Assembly (NCBI GenBank): GCA_963971425.1
Contig: OZ020523.1
Location: 19,759,105-19,823,104, forward strand
Origin: Bryoerythrophyllum caledonicum
Lineage: Eukaryota > Streptophyta > Bryopsida > Pottiales > Pottiaceae
Length of the DNA: 64,000 nt
Reading direction: 5' to 3'
The position numbers and the translations under genes are program-made. This document shows positions 1 through 10,651 of the stretch, one piece after another. How positions within the stretch are numbered: position 1 is the first letter of the stretch; each line of letters begins with the position of its first letter. Below the pieces are notes generated by a model that worked only from the letters and a program-made list of their open reading frames with translations, made no database searches and was not told where the DNA came from.

Positions 1-983
1 GTTCAATAGTGCTCAATACTTTCGAAGCTCCTTGACCAGATTCTTCAGCCCTGAGAACAGCATCTCCATCCCGCCTCTCCTCTACAAGCTTCGGAGCTAG
101 CAGAACCTCACTGTTACCACTGTTCGCCTTAGTATCTACATCAGACGTTTTTCTCCAGTTGTCAGGCTCCGCTCCAGCTGCTGAGTTCGAAGTTGCATCA
201 GTCTGCGTGGATCAATCAGAGCATACTTAAACCAGGTGTAGTTCCACACGCATGAAGGCATGACAACTACCTCCTTGATGCACAAGATCTTGATGGAGCG
301 TCTAGAGATAATCTACAAGCATTCATACTTCCCCTAAACATCTGCGCAAAGAATGACGACGAAGCTACCTGATAAATGGTGCGAAAAACCAAGAGCACCA
401 GTCACAGAGAGCTCCAGGCCACAAGTTTTCTCTGCACGCTCAAAACATACTCTGCAGAACAGCGAAAAGCGGTGAATGTTAAAGCACAGTAAAAATACAC
501 ATATACAGGCTGCAGCGGCAATGCGACTAGTACACAAAAACATGATTGGTCTGATAATCCTCCCACTGTCACTGCAGAACTCTAAACCCTTTATCTAAAC
601 CTAAACCTGATGACAATTCCTCAATGACCACCACATTTTGGTCAAGAAATTGTCCACATACCGGGCTTTGTTGTCATGACCAAATGCATGTTCCACGAAC
701 CCAGCTTCTCAATCCCCACCAGGTTCTAGTTTCAAGTCCATCCGGCTCTGCCTTCATGTCGACTGATAAATACTTCGCCAAACTCAGGTACTGCAAAATC
801 ATCACAATGATGTCACCATACGATCTGAGGACCAAAACAATGGGTGCAATGTGAAGACAAGTACCTCTGGAACGTATAATTTCCCCAAAAGGTCAGAACC
901 ATCTATCATAAGCTGCTGGCGAGCGCATTCGCCCGAGTCGTCAACCGCATCACCGCTATCTGCTGAAATCCGAGACCTGAGAC
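1..983 (-). pseudogene. Exon remnants of an unrecognised gene, cut by the window edge
   Basis: Three stretches on the minus strand look like exons. The first (983 to 865) lies between an AG acceptor and a GT donor, is open throughout, and ends in residues LLGKLYVPE. The second (about 790 to 600) follows a TTTTGCAG acceptor. It encodes pieces such as EVFISRHEGRAGWT and, after a frame change and an in-frame TGA, EAGFVEHAFGHDNKARYVDN. The third (202 to 1) is open for about 67 codons and runs off the left edge. The frame changes and the TGA, which would be explained by a TGG codon mutated to TGA, argue for a decayed gene rather than an active one. I do not recognise the family. A live gene with unusual splicing is possible but less likely. 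Confidence 0.35.
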
Positions 984-1659
984 CTGTTCCAAAAAAAAGT
1001 CAGAAAAATACTGAGACATAACCCCAAAAGTTCATCAACTTTGCAAAAGCTCTTACCAAGTCAAATTCGCTTGCGGGAAGGCCAAGAGTTGAGGTCGGGG
1101 ATTGGGTTCAGATTGGGGCCGGGGTATAGGCTTGGGTGATAGGTCACACTTAAATGCACAATGTAAGCAATGCTTTTTACTTTAATACAAAACTAAGTAA
1201 CTTAAAGATAAAAAAATAAAAAAGAAGAGCGCTCGTCTTCAAAGGAGGCCGGCGTGAATAAAGAGTTTGTACGTTCCACCATTAAGTCAATGCCTATCGG
1301 ACAAAGAATTAGTAGTATGGAGATACTTCCCTCTCTCTGTAAGGATAGACATTAAAAGTTTTCCAAAAATGAAGTTTATTCTTTTCTTATGAATGTATTT
1401 ATAATATATTTTAAACACACATGAAAATAATCATTCTATATGTACTTAAATTAGTCTATGTTGTAGAGTAACATTTTTATATCAGTATACAATTTGATCC
1501 TTTCTTGAAAAAAATTAATAATTTAATTGAATTATAATGACCTTCATTTTCAACTCCTACAGATATACTTTTTTAACTCTAAAATTCATTTATACAACAT
1601 AGATTGCATGTAGATTTTGATAATGACTGAAAAAGTGAAGGGAAGTAGAACCGTGTCAA
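984..1659. other. Non-coding stretch with one dispersed-repeat copy
   Basis: No gene is seen here. Positions about 1205-1360 match, imperfectly but clearly, the sequences at 52,460-52,620 and 60,690-60,850. The shared landmarks are GTGAATAAAG, GTTCCACC, GGACAAAG and a block resembling TAGTATGGA..CTTCCCTC. In the 60-kb copy this stretch is the 3' end of a decayed element gene, so this is probably a truncated copy of that element. The rest is AT-rich. Confidence 0.5.
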
Positions 1660-2890
1660 TTTGATAGTGAGGATTGTGTCAACAAACTGCTGCTTGAAAC
1701 CGCAGAGCCTGAGAGTGAACTTTGTGCTCATCTCGATACCATCGAGTTTGATGATAATCTGCAGTTCCTTCGATTGTCTGGGGGTTTCTATGGAAGACCG
1801 TCGTGGAAGGTGATCAAGTACCGTTGCCAGTTGGCCAATGAATCGGAGAGCTTTTACAGATGCAGGTTGGTCTCAAGCAGAGGGGACCCTCCTCAATCAC
1901 CACTTCCCCGCGCCAGTTTGCACGACCAGTGGCTTTACACAGTCATTCAGCCGCAGCAGCAGAAGCCCGACATGGTGGGGATTCACAGTGATGTCATGCC
2001 ACGGCAAGCGTACCTGAGGCGGCTTAAAGGTATGATTGCCACCTGCCGGGACCATGAGATATGCACTCGAGAGTTCTCTCGGATCAGGATTCTCCGTGAA
2101 GGAGAACTCTACCATCTGTCTTGTGCGAATTGCGCTTCTGGCGAGCAGCTGAAGCTGGAAGCGGCTCACGTAGATGCTGACCTTGCGATACTCTGGCAGT
2201 TAACGGAGACAGATGTGAAGTTGATGGAGGATGATCCCGACTTTGGGTCAGAAGATATATTGGCGCTAAGGCGTTTTCGCCCAGAAAACGTTCCTCTCGA
2301 GTGGGTTTCATTATGATGGAGAAATAAAGATTGCGAAGGAGGTTTCGCATTCGAACATTGTGCATTGTTTCGGCGTCTCTGAATGGTGCGCTGTTGACCA
2401 GTCCTTCACGGTCAGCTAATATATGGAATTGCTTAGGGAACCCTCGACGATCGAATTCAAGGGCCTATTCAGGCAGCATGCCCGTTTTCATTTCAAGACA
2501 TTGTTTCTGTGTTGTGGCAAGTTGCAGATGCAATTAGAGAGCTACACGAGAAGGGTTTCATACACGGAGATCTGAAGCTTGGCAACATTCTGTTGAGTCG
2601 ACTAGGAATGCCACATTCAAAGTCTGGCGTGTTTTACCTTGCGAGAGTCGCCGATTTTGGTTGTGCCCAGCGTGTGCCTCCTGAAGGTTTTGCTAATCCA
2701 TAATCCGCTGATGGCAAGTCCAATGCAGCAGTGTTCTTCAACTCCAAGATTGCTGCCAACTCTGATAAGCCACAACTCCATAACTGTACACATCAATCTT
2801 CTCAGGATGCTTCTGTGGTAATGCCAACTTGCCACGGTGTTTTTCCTCGTCATGGCGGTGCCGTAAGACTTCGGGTGCAGCATACTTTGG
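1660..2890 (+). pseudogene. Protein kinase-like pseudogene with an internally inverted segment
   Basis: A plus-strand reading frame runs from about 1660 to 2316 and ends after residues RRFRPENVPLEW. A frame change then gives KEVSHSNIVHCFGVSE, which resembles the alpha-C and beta-4 region of a kinase, before a TAA. Another frame gives IHGDLKLGNILL (catalytic loop, HGD in place of HRD) and ADFGCA (DFG motif) up to about 2700. The next expected parts, PKYAAPEVL (APE motif) and EKIDVYSYGVV (subdomain IX), are found on the minus strand from about 2886 down to 2750. The C-lobe fragment has therefore been inverted. Frame changes, stops and the inversion make an active kinase implausible. The long N-terminal part is not recognised. 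Confidence 0.6.
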
Positions 2891-5317
2891 GATTCAAAGC
2901 CTGAATGTCGGCCTTCCTTCTCAGAAATCTGTGATTATTTAGAAACTCATTCAAGCAAACAAGAGGAGAATGGAGCTCATGGCCACATGGTAAGCATTTC
3001 AGTTCTCATAGATTCAGTCTCCAACCATGTTCTACTCTTCATTCGGGGTCCTTCTGTTGGAATAATACACTATGGTGAAGCATCGTCCGTTATGTACTAT
3101 ACTTCCAGGAATTGGTGTAGCAACAGTCCGCCTAAGTTGCAGAATGTTGCACGTAATTTGCAAGGTTTGTGTCATTATTGCGTCTAATATGCCCGTGGTG
3201 ATTGATTGCAATGTGCAGGAAGTTTTCTCGGCAGTGATGACGTTTCTTATTAAAGCGACAATAACAAAGAGGAAAGACAAATATGCATAATCCACAGATT
3301 CTGCATAAATTATAAGCCCAGGCTACTTCCTCACTGATCGGATGCATTGAAGATAACGACGAGTGGTCCAAGTTCGAACAGTCTCTTTCTCATGCTGAAA
3401 GTGAAATCTTGTAGTCGGTCTGAGAAGCCAGGTATGGGTTGCAACATGATGTATTCTGTGTATTTTGACATGTACAATGTGTACAAATTGATGTTTACAG
3501 TAATTACGAAAGTTTGTGATTGTGTTGAGCCCTAACCAATGACTAACTGCATTTCATCTTTAAATCATTATTGCACCTATTACATGTTTGAGAAGTTGCA
3601 AAATGGTCATGTATTCTACATATACAGTGTCGGATTGAACATGATAAGATTCACATATTGAAATGACATTCAAATGAAAGATGTTTATACATTTTGTGTA
3701 TTTTAAGAATAAAATACATGATTGTACAGGTCTTTTCTAAACCACATTATTATCCTCGCATAGTTCCACCATTCATGTGTTTTACATGTCCATTTTGCAT
3801 CCTCCCACGCACGTTGTTAATATTTTCATTTGGGATTAATTGCCATTAACACACAGAGTCATTCATCCACATTCATCCATGTAAAATATTTCTATAAGCA
3901 TTCATCCATCTATATTCATCCATGCCCCCTCTAGGACGTATAAATATGTGCCTAAAAACCACTAGTTAACCTCTTTAATGATTTATTTCCACGGCGGATA
4001 TAAGTTCCACGGCCAAACCCTAAACCTGTATTTTACCGAATTCTTTGATCACAGGCCAATGATTCTAAAAATTTCAAACCTCATTGCTCACTACTCACTA
4101 TTCACTGCTCATTGCTCACTGCTCATATGTTAGCAACCTTGGTATAAAAGGCAGTATCCTATGTATTGTAAAGGGAGCTAAAATAGAGTACTCGGCAGAA
4201 TACTAAACGAACTCATGTCTCACTTTTTTATATAGTGTAGGATTTAAAGTTTAGGGTTTTATTATGTTTTTTGGATTTGTGGAAAGTTAGTACCACTCAA
4301 AGTTAAATAATGGAGATTCCGTGTAGCTCCAAAAATTTTGCTAAAAGTTTTTACTGACATTGAGATTTTTTATACAAGTAAAGAATATTACCTTCTCTAA
4401 AGATGTCCAAAATTAATTCTTGTCTTTAGTGTAAACCAAGTGAAACTTTTTCACACATTTTGAGACAAGGTACAAAAAAACTTCTTCTTTTCCTCATAAA
4501 TTAAGAGATCTTCATATTTTTCACTTTTTATTTTTCCTGTTACAAGATGTGGTGTAAACCTTCATACTGACGTTTGAGATTAATATCCTAAGACATATTT
4601 AGTTCTCAAAAGAATAAAACGTGAATTGGCCATTTTTGAACCTCGGACACTTTAAGTGCATAAATTTTTTGAATATGCTACACCCCTTCTTTACCTCTAA
4701 AATTTGGTGTACACCAAATTAATATCATGCTAAACATTATGGTAATGAATTTAGACCTTGTGTAGTGCAAACATTTGACATCAAGTGAAGTCAAAGTCTA
4801 CTAATCCACTCAATGCAGGGAAGAAAATGAGCCGTTTTACCTACTTCAAACACTGTAATCTTTCAATCCGTGCGGTCAAAGTTTGATGAAATTTTGTGAG
4901 TGGGTTACTTAGTAAGTTTTAATGGAGATCCTACGGTTAAAAATGAAAATACAATTTTTTTATGTTTCCTTCCTTACTCATTGCACTAGAATGAACAGTT
5001 TTGATGTATGTTTGATGAGAAATTGACGAGGAACTTCAGGGATTAAGACCAAGCCGACCTCAAAATCTTATCCTAAATAAAGGTGAGAGGCTAGACTCTT
5101 ATTGAATATTTTTATTATTTTATTAATAGATCAATGACCTCTGAAAGGAAGTTTGGGTTGGCTAAAAATGGTGACCCCAGTTCGACTTAAGAGGTCATTG
5201 CCTTGATGCTAAACATCTCTAAAAGTGCTACCATGTAGGTACAATAGAAGATGAATTGATGACAACCTTTGGACTTAATCTCCAGTATACAATATACTTT
5301 AACCATTCTAGCAATCT
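2891..5317. other. AT-rich intergenic region with dispersed-repeat fragments
   Basis: No convincing gene. Around 3630-3700 a short block (ATGATAAGATTCACATATTG, then GAAAGATG) resembles one arm of the foldback element at 41.9-42.4 kb. Around 4255-5055 there are blocks shared with 52.0-52.4 kb and, in part, 40.3-40.5 kb. These include GGATTTGTGG, AGTTAGTACCACTCAAAG, GATCTTCATATTT and a terminal GGAACTTCAGGGATTAA. It is therefore likely a degraded copy of the same non-autonomous element. About 4085-4135 holds short CACTGCTCATTG-like tandem repeats. Confidence 0.45.
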
Positions 5318-5656
5318 CATCACTCTAAAGATCACATTTAATGTAGTATACACTAAATACTAAGCTATACACTATTTGTAAAATACGCGATTAGTGCAGT
5401 GACATAAAAATACACTAAATGTGAAGTACTACACTGTAATATATGAATTCCAGTAAAGATTGCAATATCCTTTTTTAACTTGTGCACATTTAGTATATCA
5501 ATAATGGAAAAAGACTTTAGGCAGCTACCGGGTGGTTGATTGGAGCTCACATTAATGATATTGGTGGTTAAACACTAATTGTGAAATTATTCACACACTG
5601 TACTAGGGTAAGTACACTATTTGTACCATACACTAAATGTGATCTTTAGTGTAGTG
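5318..5656. mobile_element. MITE-like element with CACTA-type ends
   Basis: The left end reads CACTCTAAAGATCACATTTA. The right end, reverse-complemented, reads CACTACACTAAAGATCACAT, giving imperfect terminal inverted repeats of roughly 25-30 bp around about 280 bp of AT-rich filler without coding capacity. The right end starts with CACTA, the signature of the En/Spm (CACTA) superfamily. The element at 6072-6299 has closely related ends, so both are probably non-autonomous members of one family. The target duplication is not clear, probably because of decay. Confidence 0.5.
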
Positions 5657-6071
5657 GAAGTAGACGTTGCGCACATGGGTGGCTTCTACTGAATCATAAT
5701 CCTAAACCTACGTACAGTAGGAGGCACGTGTTGCACAAAGGGAGAAATTTAGCCGAGAGGAGTAGCACGGAGTTGTTTGAATTTATAGGCTAAAGGTGAG
5801 TTTTTCCTTTCCACAGGAATGGAAGCCATGGAGACTGGACACATGCATCCGATGTTACTTAACTGAATCGACACAAAGATACTACACTCTTCAAATTCCT
5901 ATAAAAACCGAGCACGGCATTGGTTCTGTCATGACAGAGGGGCAAAGGTGAGAGACATGCGTGAAATTGAGGGCTCACATTGGTTCTCGCCAAAGTTGTT
6001 AATTAGGAGCTTGTCCCCATGGGGATGACCCTCCAGGAGGCATCATCATTTGCCCCAAAGTACACAGCTTG

Positions 6072-6299
6072 TACTACAATAAAGATGAAATTTAGTGTCA
6101 TCCACACTATATGATTTGGAAGTGCTATAAATTTTTACTTCTAATGAAGATTTTTTACTAAGAGCACAGCTATCTATACTACTCAAAGAGGCGGATCATT
6201 GTAGATATAGTTGGTAAAAATATGCACCAAGAGTAAAAATTTACAGCACTTATAAATCAATTAGTGTGGATGACACTAAATGTCATCTTTAGTATAGTG
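6072..6299. mobile_element. MITE-like element with long inverted repeats, CACTA-type family
   Basis: The two halves are near-perfect inverted repeats of about 70 bp. The left arm carries AAAGATGAAATTTAGTGTCA, TCCACACTATATGATT and GTGCTATAAATTTTTAC. The right arm, reverse-complemented, carries CACTATACTAAAGATGACAT with the same order of blocks. The whole element is about 228 bp and non-coding. It shares its outer ends with the element at 5318-5656. It lies about 430 bp upstream of the quinone oxidoreductase start codon. No matching 3-bp target duplication is visible. Confidence 0.6.
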
Positions 6300-6732
6300 C
6301 CCCTAGACATTTGGTTTCGGTGTGAAGCGGCCCCAATTCCCCAAACCACTACAGTAGTGGAAAGTGAGAGACAAGAGCATGCAAAGTGGACTCACAAGAA
6401 CTCCACACCTGAACAGTGCCATGAATGTATCCGTCAGTCCACGCTCCACCCTCCTTCTTTCGCCACCTTAACGGGTTTTTGCTTTATTGCTTTTCGTAAC
6501 TGATGCATCATCTCGTATGTCCACGAACTTCATGTCCAGAATTCACTCATCGTTTGGACGGTGGTAGGTTTGCGTGAAGGTGACAGTTTTGATGCGCACT
6601 CTCATCACAAGTTGTGTGTTTGCAATAGTCTCTGGTGGTCCGTTTTTGGATTTGAAGAGCTGATATATACTACTTGTGGAGGATTACCAGAGTTGATTGC
6701 CTTGGTTTTGAAGCCTGGCGGCAGCTGCGCAG

Positions 6733-9700
6733 ATGATGCGTGCGGTTCAGTACTCCAGTTTTGGAGGTGGCGCTGCTGCACTTCAGGTGGGTGCCAATAA
6801 CGTTGTCCCTGGACCTTGAGCTGTTGTTTCTGCATGTGCTCCTATGGGTCATGCATGTGGAGTTTCGGTTTTGCACGGGCAAAGTTGAGTATGGTCAAGT
6901 GCTTTTTGGTTGACTGAGTGCAGAGCTTGCATGTGAAAGTTTGAAGCTTGATAGCTGTTGTTGTCTTTCTGGGACTACGGCGTCTATGTAGAGCTTTGAA
7001 ACCCAGAAGGGTGAACGGGAGGTTGTCTGTAGGACCGTCACCCGGTCTAGGCTTTGTTTGGTTAGCATAATGTTTGAGGATCAGTTTTATTTAGGGTTAG
7101 CATACCTTGAAGCAAAAATTTCTTAAAGTTGAAGTGGATATTTTTATCTTGCCAAAAGAAGTGGTGCCCGCGGCTTGAATAGATAGTGTATGAGGCCTCA
7201 TCTTTCTTGGGAGGTGATGCTTCAAATTACACATATCAGGTTTTTTCAATGCCCTGATTTTGAGAGAATTTCGTTCATGAATGGTGTGGTGTAATATTCG
7301 TTTGGCAGACACTTTAATCTGGAGCCCTAGCGATGTTCTCATATGTGGTGTTTCATCTATTTACTAAATGCAGCATGTGGAGGTACCGGTTCCGGTTCCA
7401 GCAAAAGACCAGGTATTGGTGAAAGTGGAAGCGGCTGGAGTGAATCCTGTCGATTGGAAAGCCATTCAAGCGGGGCTCTTAAAGCTTTTACTTCCTTCAA
7501 AGATGCCACACATCCCTGGTACTTGCCATCGCCATTTTTTGCAGAAATAAAGGATATTACAAGTCATAATTGTTGTGTGTTGATGTGTTATGTGAACTTG
7601 TAACGTCCTTGCAGGCACTGACATTGCGGGCGAAGTGGTTGCTCTTGGTCCTGGCGTGACATTCTTTGCCATCGGCGACAAAGTATCAAGCTGGACAGAC
7701 GTACGGGTATGATGCATACCCAAATCAAATCACCCAAATGTTCCAGAGTCACCCAAATGTTCCAGAGTCACCCAAAGTTCCAAAAAGATAATCCCCTTTG
7801 GACTCCTCTTTCCTCACTCTAAATAGTTATCATATCACTATAGTGAAGAAAGAGTTATATCACACGATGATTATTAGCCGCCTCTCTCTCGTTTGACCTA
7901 GTCTTTCATTATTATGAAATTACTAAGAGCTGAATTATCTGTTTAAATTTCGAGTGACTATACAAGCAACTCTCCTCTTGTGAGTATCTGGATATATATT
8001 TTAATACAGCATATACTTTTTCCTCACTTGAGAGTTTTCTGCTGCAGAATGGAGGATCGATGGCTGAATACGCGGTGGCACCCATCAAGACCACAGCAAA
8101 GAGACCGGATACCGTCTCAGCAATCGATGGGGCGTCCCTTGGAGTCGCCGGCACCACTGCCCTGCAAAGCATCCGCGACAGCGCGGGCATCAAGCTCGAT
8201 GGCAGCAGCAAAGACAAGAACCTACTCATCACCGCAGCCTCTGGCGGCGTGGGAACCTATGCTGTGCAGGTGCACCATCAATCCTCCCTCATCCTTGACT
8301 TGAAACACCAATTGGGCTTCCATACAGAAAGTCACACAAAGTTACACTACTCTTTCCTCACTCTAAATACAGTGGTCAGCAGAAGTGTTCGGACAGTAAT
8401 TACAATCTCAATTTAATAGTAACACTTGTCGAGTTTGGTAGGTAGGTGCTGATTTTTTCAGCTAATTATAACTAAAGAGCCACTTGTAAACTAGAAAGAG
8501 TACCATCATTCACATTGAGCCACTTGCATGGGCTGCAGTTCATGATGTGTCAATCATGGGTGTCCAATTCATTATGCACACAAGTTGTGCATCTGAAAAA
8601 TCTTGAGAATCGACATGTATTTATGGAGACCTCTTGCATTTCAAGACACATTGTGATTGAATAAGATTGCTCTTGATTAGCTATGGCTCCTAGAAGGACT
8701 CTTGCTGAACGTAAGTTAGTTCTTCAGATGCATGAGAGAGGGAATTCATACTCCGAAATTTCAGCGGTTCTAGGCATCTCTCGAAGCACTTGCCATGCTA
8801 TTGTGCGGAGGTTTACAATGAGAGGTCATTTGAGAGATGCTCCTTCACAAGGGAGACCTCAAATTCTTGATGAACGTGGTGATCGTGAGGTTGTAAGGTT
8901 GTTGAATGCACCATCTAATGGTACAGCTGCAGCAGTGGGTAGAGAAATGCGATCTCAAGGATTGGATTTGAGTGATGATACAATTAGAAGATGTCTTCAG
9001 AGGCAAGGATTGAGAGCACGAGTGAAAACTAAGAAGCCATTCTTGTCAAAGAAACACAAAGCACGTCGATATGCATGGGCAAAGAAGTGTAGGCATGCAA
9101 GTTGGATGGACTGGAGTTATGTGGTTTTTTCAGATGAGTCAAAATTCAATTTGTTTGGCTCAGATGGGAGGCAGTATTGTTGGAGGAAGAGAGGAGAGCA
9201 TCTTTTAGATCAGCATGTGCAACCTACTATCAAATTTGGAGGTGGAAACATTATGGTTTGGAGATGTATGACTTGGGAGGGAATTGGCAACCTTCGTCTT
9301 ATAGAAGGAAACATGGATAAGTTTGTGTATCGTGAAATTTTGGAGATGGAGCTCATGAATACTATACACATGTATGATTTAGGAGAGGAGAATGTTATTT
9401 TTCAGCACGACAACGATCCCAAACATACTTCTAAGTATGTTACAGATTGGTTGTTAGCACAGAAGTTTCAACTAATTTGGCATCCGGCTCAATCTCCTGA
9501 CTTGAATCCTATAGAACACCTTTGGAATGAAGTAGATCGTCGTATGAGAATGTCAAAGAAGAAACCCACTAACAAGAAGGATTTGTGGGAGAAATTGCAA
9601 GAAATTTGGTATAGCACTGAGATTGATACCGTGAGGAAATTGATCATGTCTATGCCTGAGAGAGCTGCAGATGTTTATCAAGCAAAAGGTGGCTATACAC

Positions 9701-10651
9701 GATGGTAGTCATTATGATTGTACATTCAAGTTTTTAGGTAGTCCTCATGATTCTACATTCAAATTTTTAGCTTGATTTTGTAGCTCATGGCTTTGTTTCC
9801 AATGTAAATAGATAACCACTTCACTTTTTGCATAAAGAATTGGACACCCACATCATGTGTTTTATTTTTGATTGATTTCTTGATTGACATTTTTTATTAT
9901 GAATGTTATGTTACATGTTTTTTGTAACTATGTGATTGTATGTTTAAATTTTTACAACTTGAATGTGAGTTACGTAAGAAAACTAGCTCATATTGGAAGT
10001 GGAAGCGTCCTGTCCGAACACTTCTGCTGACCACTGTAGGTATGAGATCAATAGCAGAAAACGATGGTCTGCATGAAAGAGCGGTGTCTGAACTTAAGTC
10101 AATGTAGTTTCTATAGAGAAAGAACTGCATGAGATACACATCGAGTTCATCTCCTTTGTGGTGGAGTGTTTCAGCTGGCGAAGCTGGGAGGGGCGCACGT
10201 GACGGCCACCTGCGGCGGGCGGAACGTGGCGCTGATCAAGAGCCTGGGCGCGGACGAGGTGCTGGACTACAAGACGCCGGAAGGCGCGGCGCTGCAGTCG
10301 CCGTCGGGGCGGAAGTACGATGCGGTGATCCACTGCGCCACGTACCAGCCGCTGTCCTACTTCAAGCCGCAGCTCGCGAAGTGTGCCAAGGTGATCGACT
10401 TGACGCCCTCCCCCAAGGTATTGATCGCCACGGGGTTCCAGCTGGCGACGCTGTCGAGCCAGAAGTTCGTGCCGTTCCTGATGAACGGCAACCGCGACGA
10501 TCTGGCGCTGCTGACGCGCCTGGTGAACGAGGGCAAGCTGAAGACCGTGGTGGACTCGACGTTCCCGCTGTCGAGGGCGGAGAAGTCGTGGGAGAAGCAG
10601 ATGGAGGGCCACTCCACTGGCAAAATCCTCGTCGACATGGTTGGAGAGTGA
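6733..10651 (+). CDS. Chloroplast-envelope quinone oxidoreductase homologue (NAD(P)H-dependent, MDR family)
   Basis: Five exons can be joined in frame: 6733-6786, 7374-7518, 7615-7706, 8048-8269 and 10175-10651. They give 329 residues, the length I know for Arabidopsis ceQORH. The start ATGATG encodes MMRAVQY, typical of the family. Landmarks in order are VEAAGVNPVDWK, PHIPGTDIAGEVV, the nucleotide-binding AASGGVGTYAVQLAK (split by intron 4), and SLGADEVLDYKTPEGAAL. The family are zinc-independent medium-chain reductases that use NAD(P)H to reduce alpha,beta-unsaturated carbonyls or quinones. The plant protein sits at the inner chloroplast envelope through an internal targeting region, not a cleaved transit peptide, and none is seen here. 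All introns are GT-AG. Intron 4 (1.9 kb) contains a complete Tc1-like transposon. The reading frame is intact, and exon 5 is markedly GC-rich compared with its surroundings. Confidence 0.9.
7735..7865 (+). repeat. Degraded copy of the shared intron repeat
   Basis: This part of intron 3 of the quinone oxidoreductase gene contains a 19-bp direct duplication of GTCACCCAAATGTTCCAGA-like sequence. It then has CTCTTTCCTCACTCTAAATA and GTTATCATATCA. The latter blocks are the hallmark of a repeat also found in intron 4 and in at least four APC7 introns. The downstream GAGCTTGGTGGTCTC block is missing or diverged here. Confidence 0.5.
8370..10036 (+). mobile_element. Complete Tc1-like DNA transposon (1,667 bp)
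   Basis: The left end begins CAGTGGTCAGCAGAAGTGTT, and the right end is its exact reverse complement over 27 bp (8370-8396 and 10010-10036). Both ends are flanked by TA (8368-8369 and 10037-10038), the target duplication of the Tc1/mariner superfamily. A second, internal inverted match (GGGTGTCCAATTC near 8561, GAATTGGACACCC near 9838) lies just outside the transposase gene. The single gene inside is intact. Identical ends and an open transposase indicate a recent insertion. It sits in intron 4 of a host gene, in the same orientation. Confidence 0.93.
8683..9708 (+). CDS. Tc1-like transposase, DD34E
   Basis: This is a 341-residue, uninterrupted reading frame, the usual length for Tc1 transposases. 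Residues 1-50 form a first helix-turn-helix (SEISAVLGISRSTCHAI). A GRPQIL motif near 58-62 resembles the GRPR-like hook between the two DNA-binding subdomains, and a second HTH covers about 65-115. The catalytic triad is visible: D151 in FSDESKFNLF, D243 in IFQHDNDPKHTS, and E278 in SPDLNPIEHLWNE. The 34 residues between the second D and the E give the DD34E signature. The protein would bind the terminal repeats and cut and paste the element at TA sites. All key residues are present, so it may be active. Its codon usage is AT-rich, unlike the GC-rich last exon of the host gene. Confidence 0.95.
   Translation: MAPRRTLAERKLVLQMHERGNSYSEISAVLGISRSTCHAIVRRFTMRGHLRDAPSQGRPQILDERGDREVVRLLNAPSNGTAAAVGREMRSQGLDLSDDTIRRCLQRQGLRARVKTKKPFLSKKHKARRYAWAKKCRHASWMDWSYVVFSDESKFNLFGSDGRQYCWRKRGEHLLDQHVQPTIKFGGGNIMVWRCMTWEGIGNLRLIEGNMDKFVYREILEMELMNTIHMYDLGEENVIFQHDNDPKHTSKYVTDWLLAQKFQLIWHPAQSPDLNPIEHLWNEVDRRMRMSKKKPTNKKDLWEKLQEIWYSTEIDTVRKLIMSMPERAADVYQAKGGYTRW

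Larger units (their letters stand above)
8330..10110 (+). repeat. Shared intron repeat copy split by the Tc1-like transposon
   Basis: The left part (about 8330-8369) reads GTCACACAAAGTTACACTAC followed by CTTTCCTCACTCTAAATA. The right part resumes at 10037 with TAGGTATGAGATCAATAGCA and then a diverged GATGGTCTGCATGAAAGAG block. Removing 8370-10036 and one TA restores an order of blocks that matches the APC7 intron copy at 48.1 kb (CTCACTCTGAATAG, TTATCAGATCAATGGAAG). The transposon therefore jumped into a pre-existing repeat. Confidence 0.7.
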
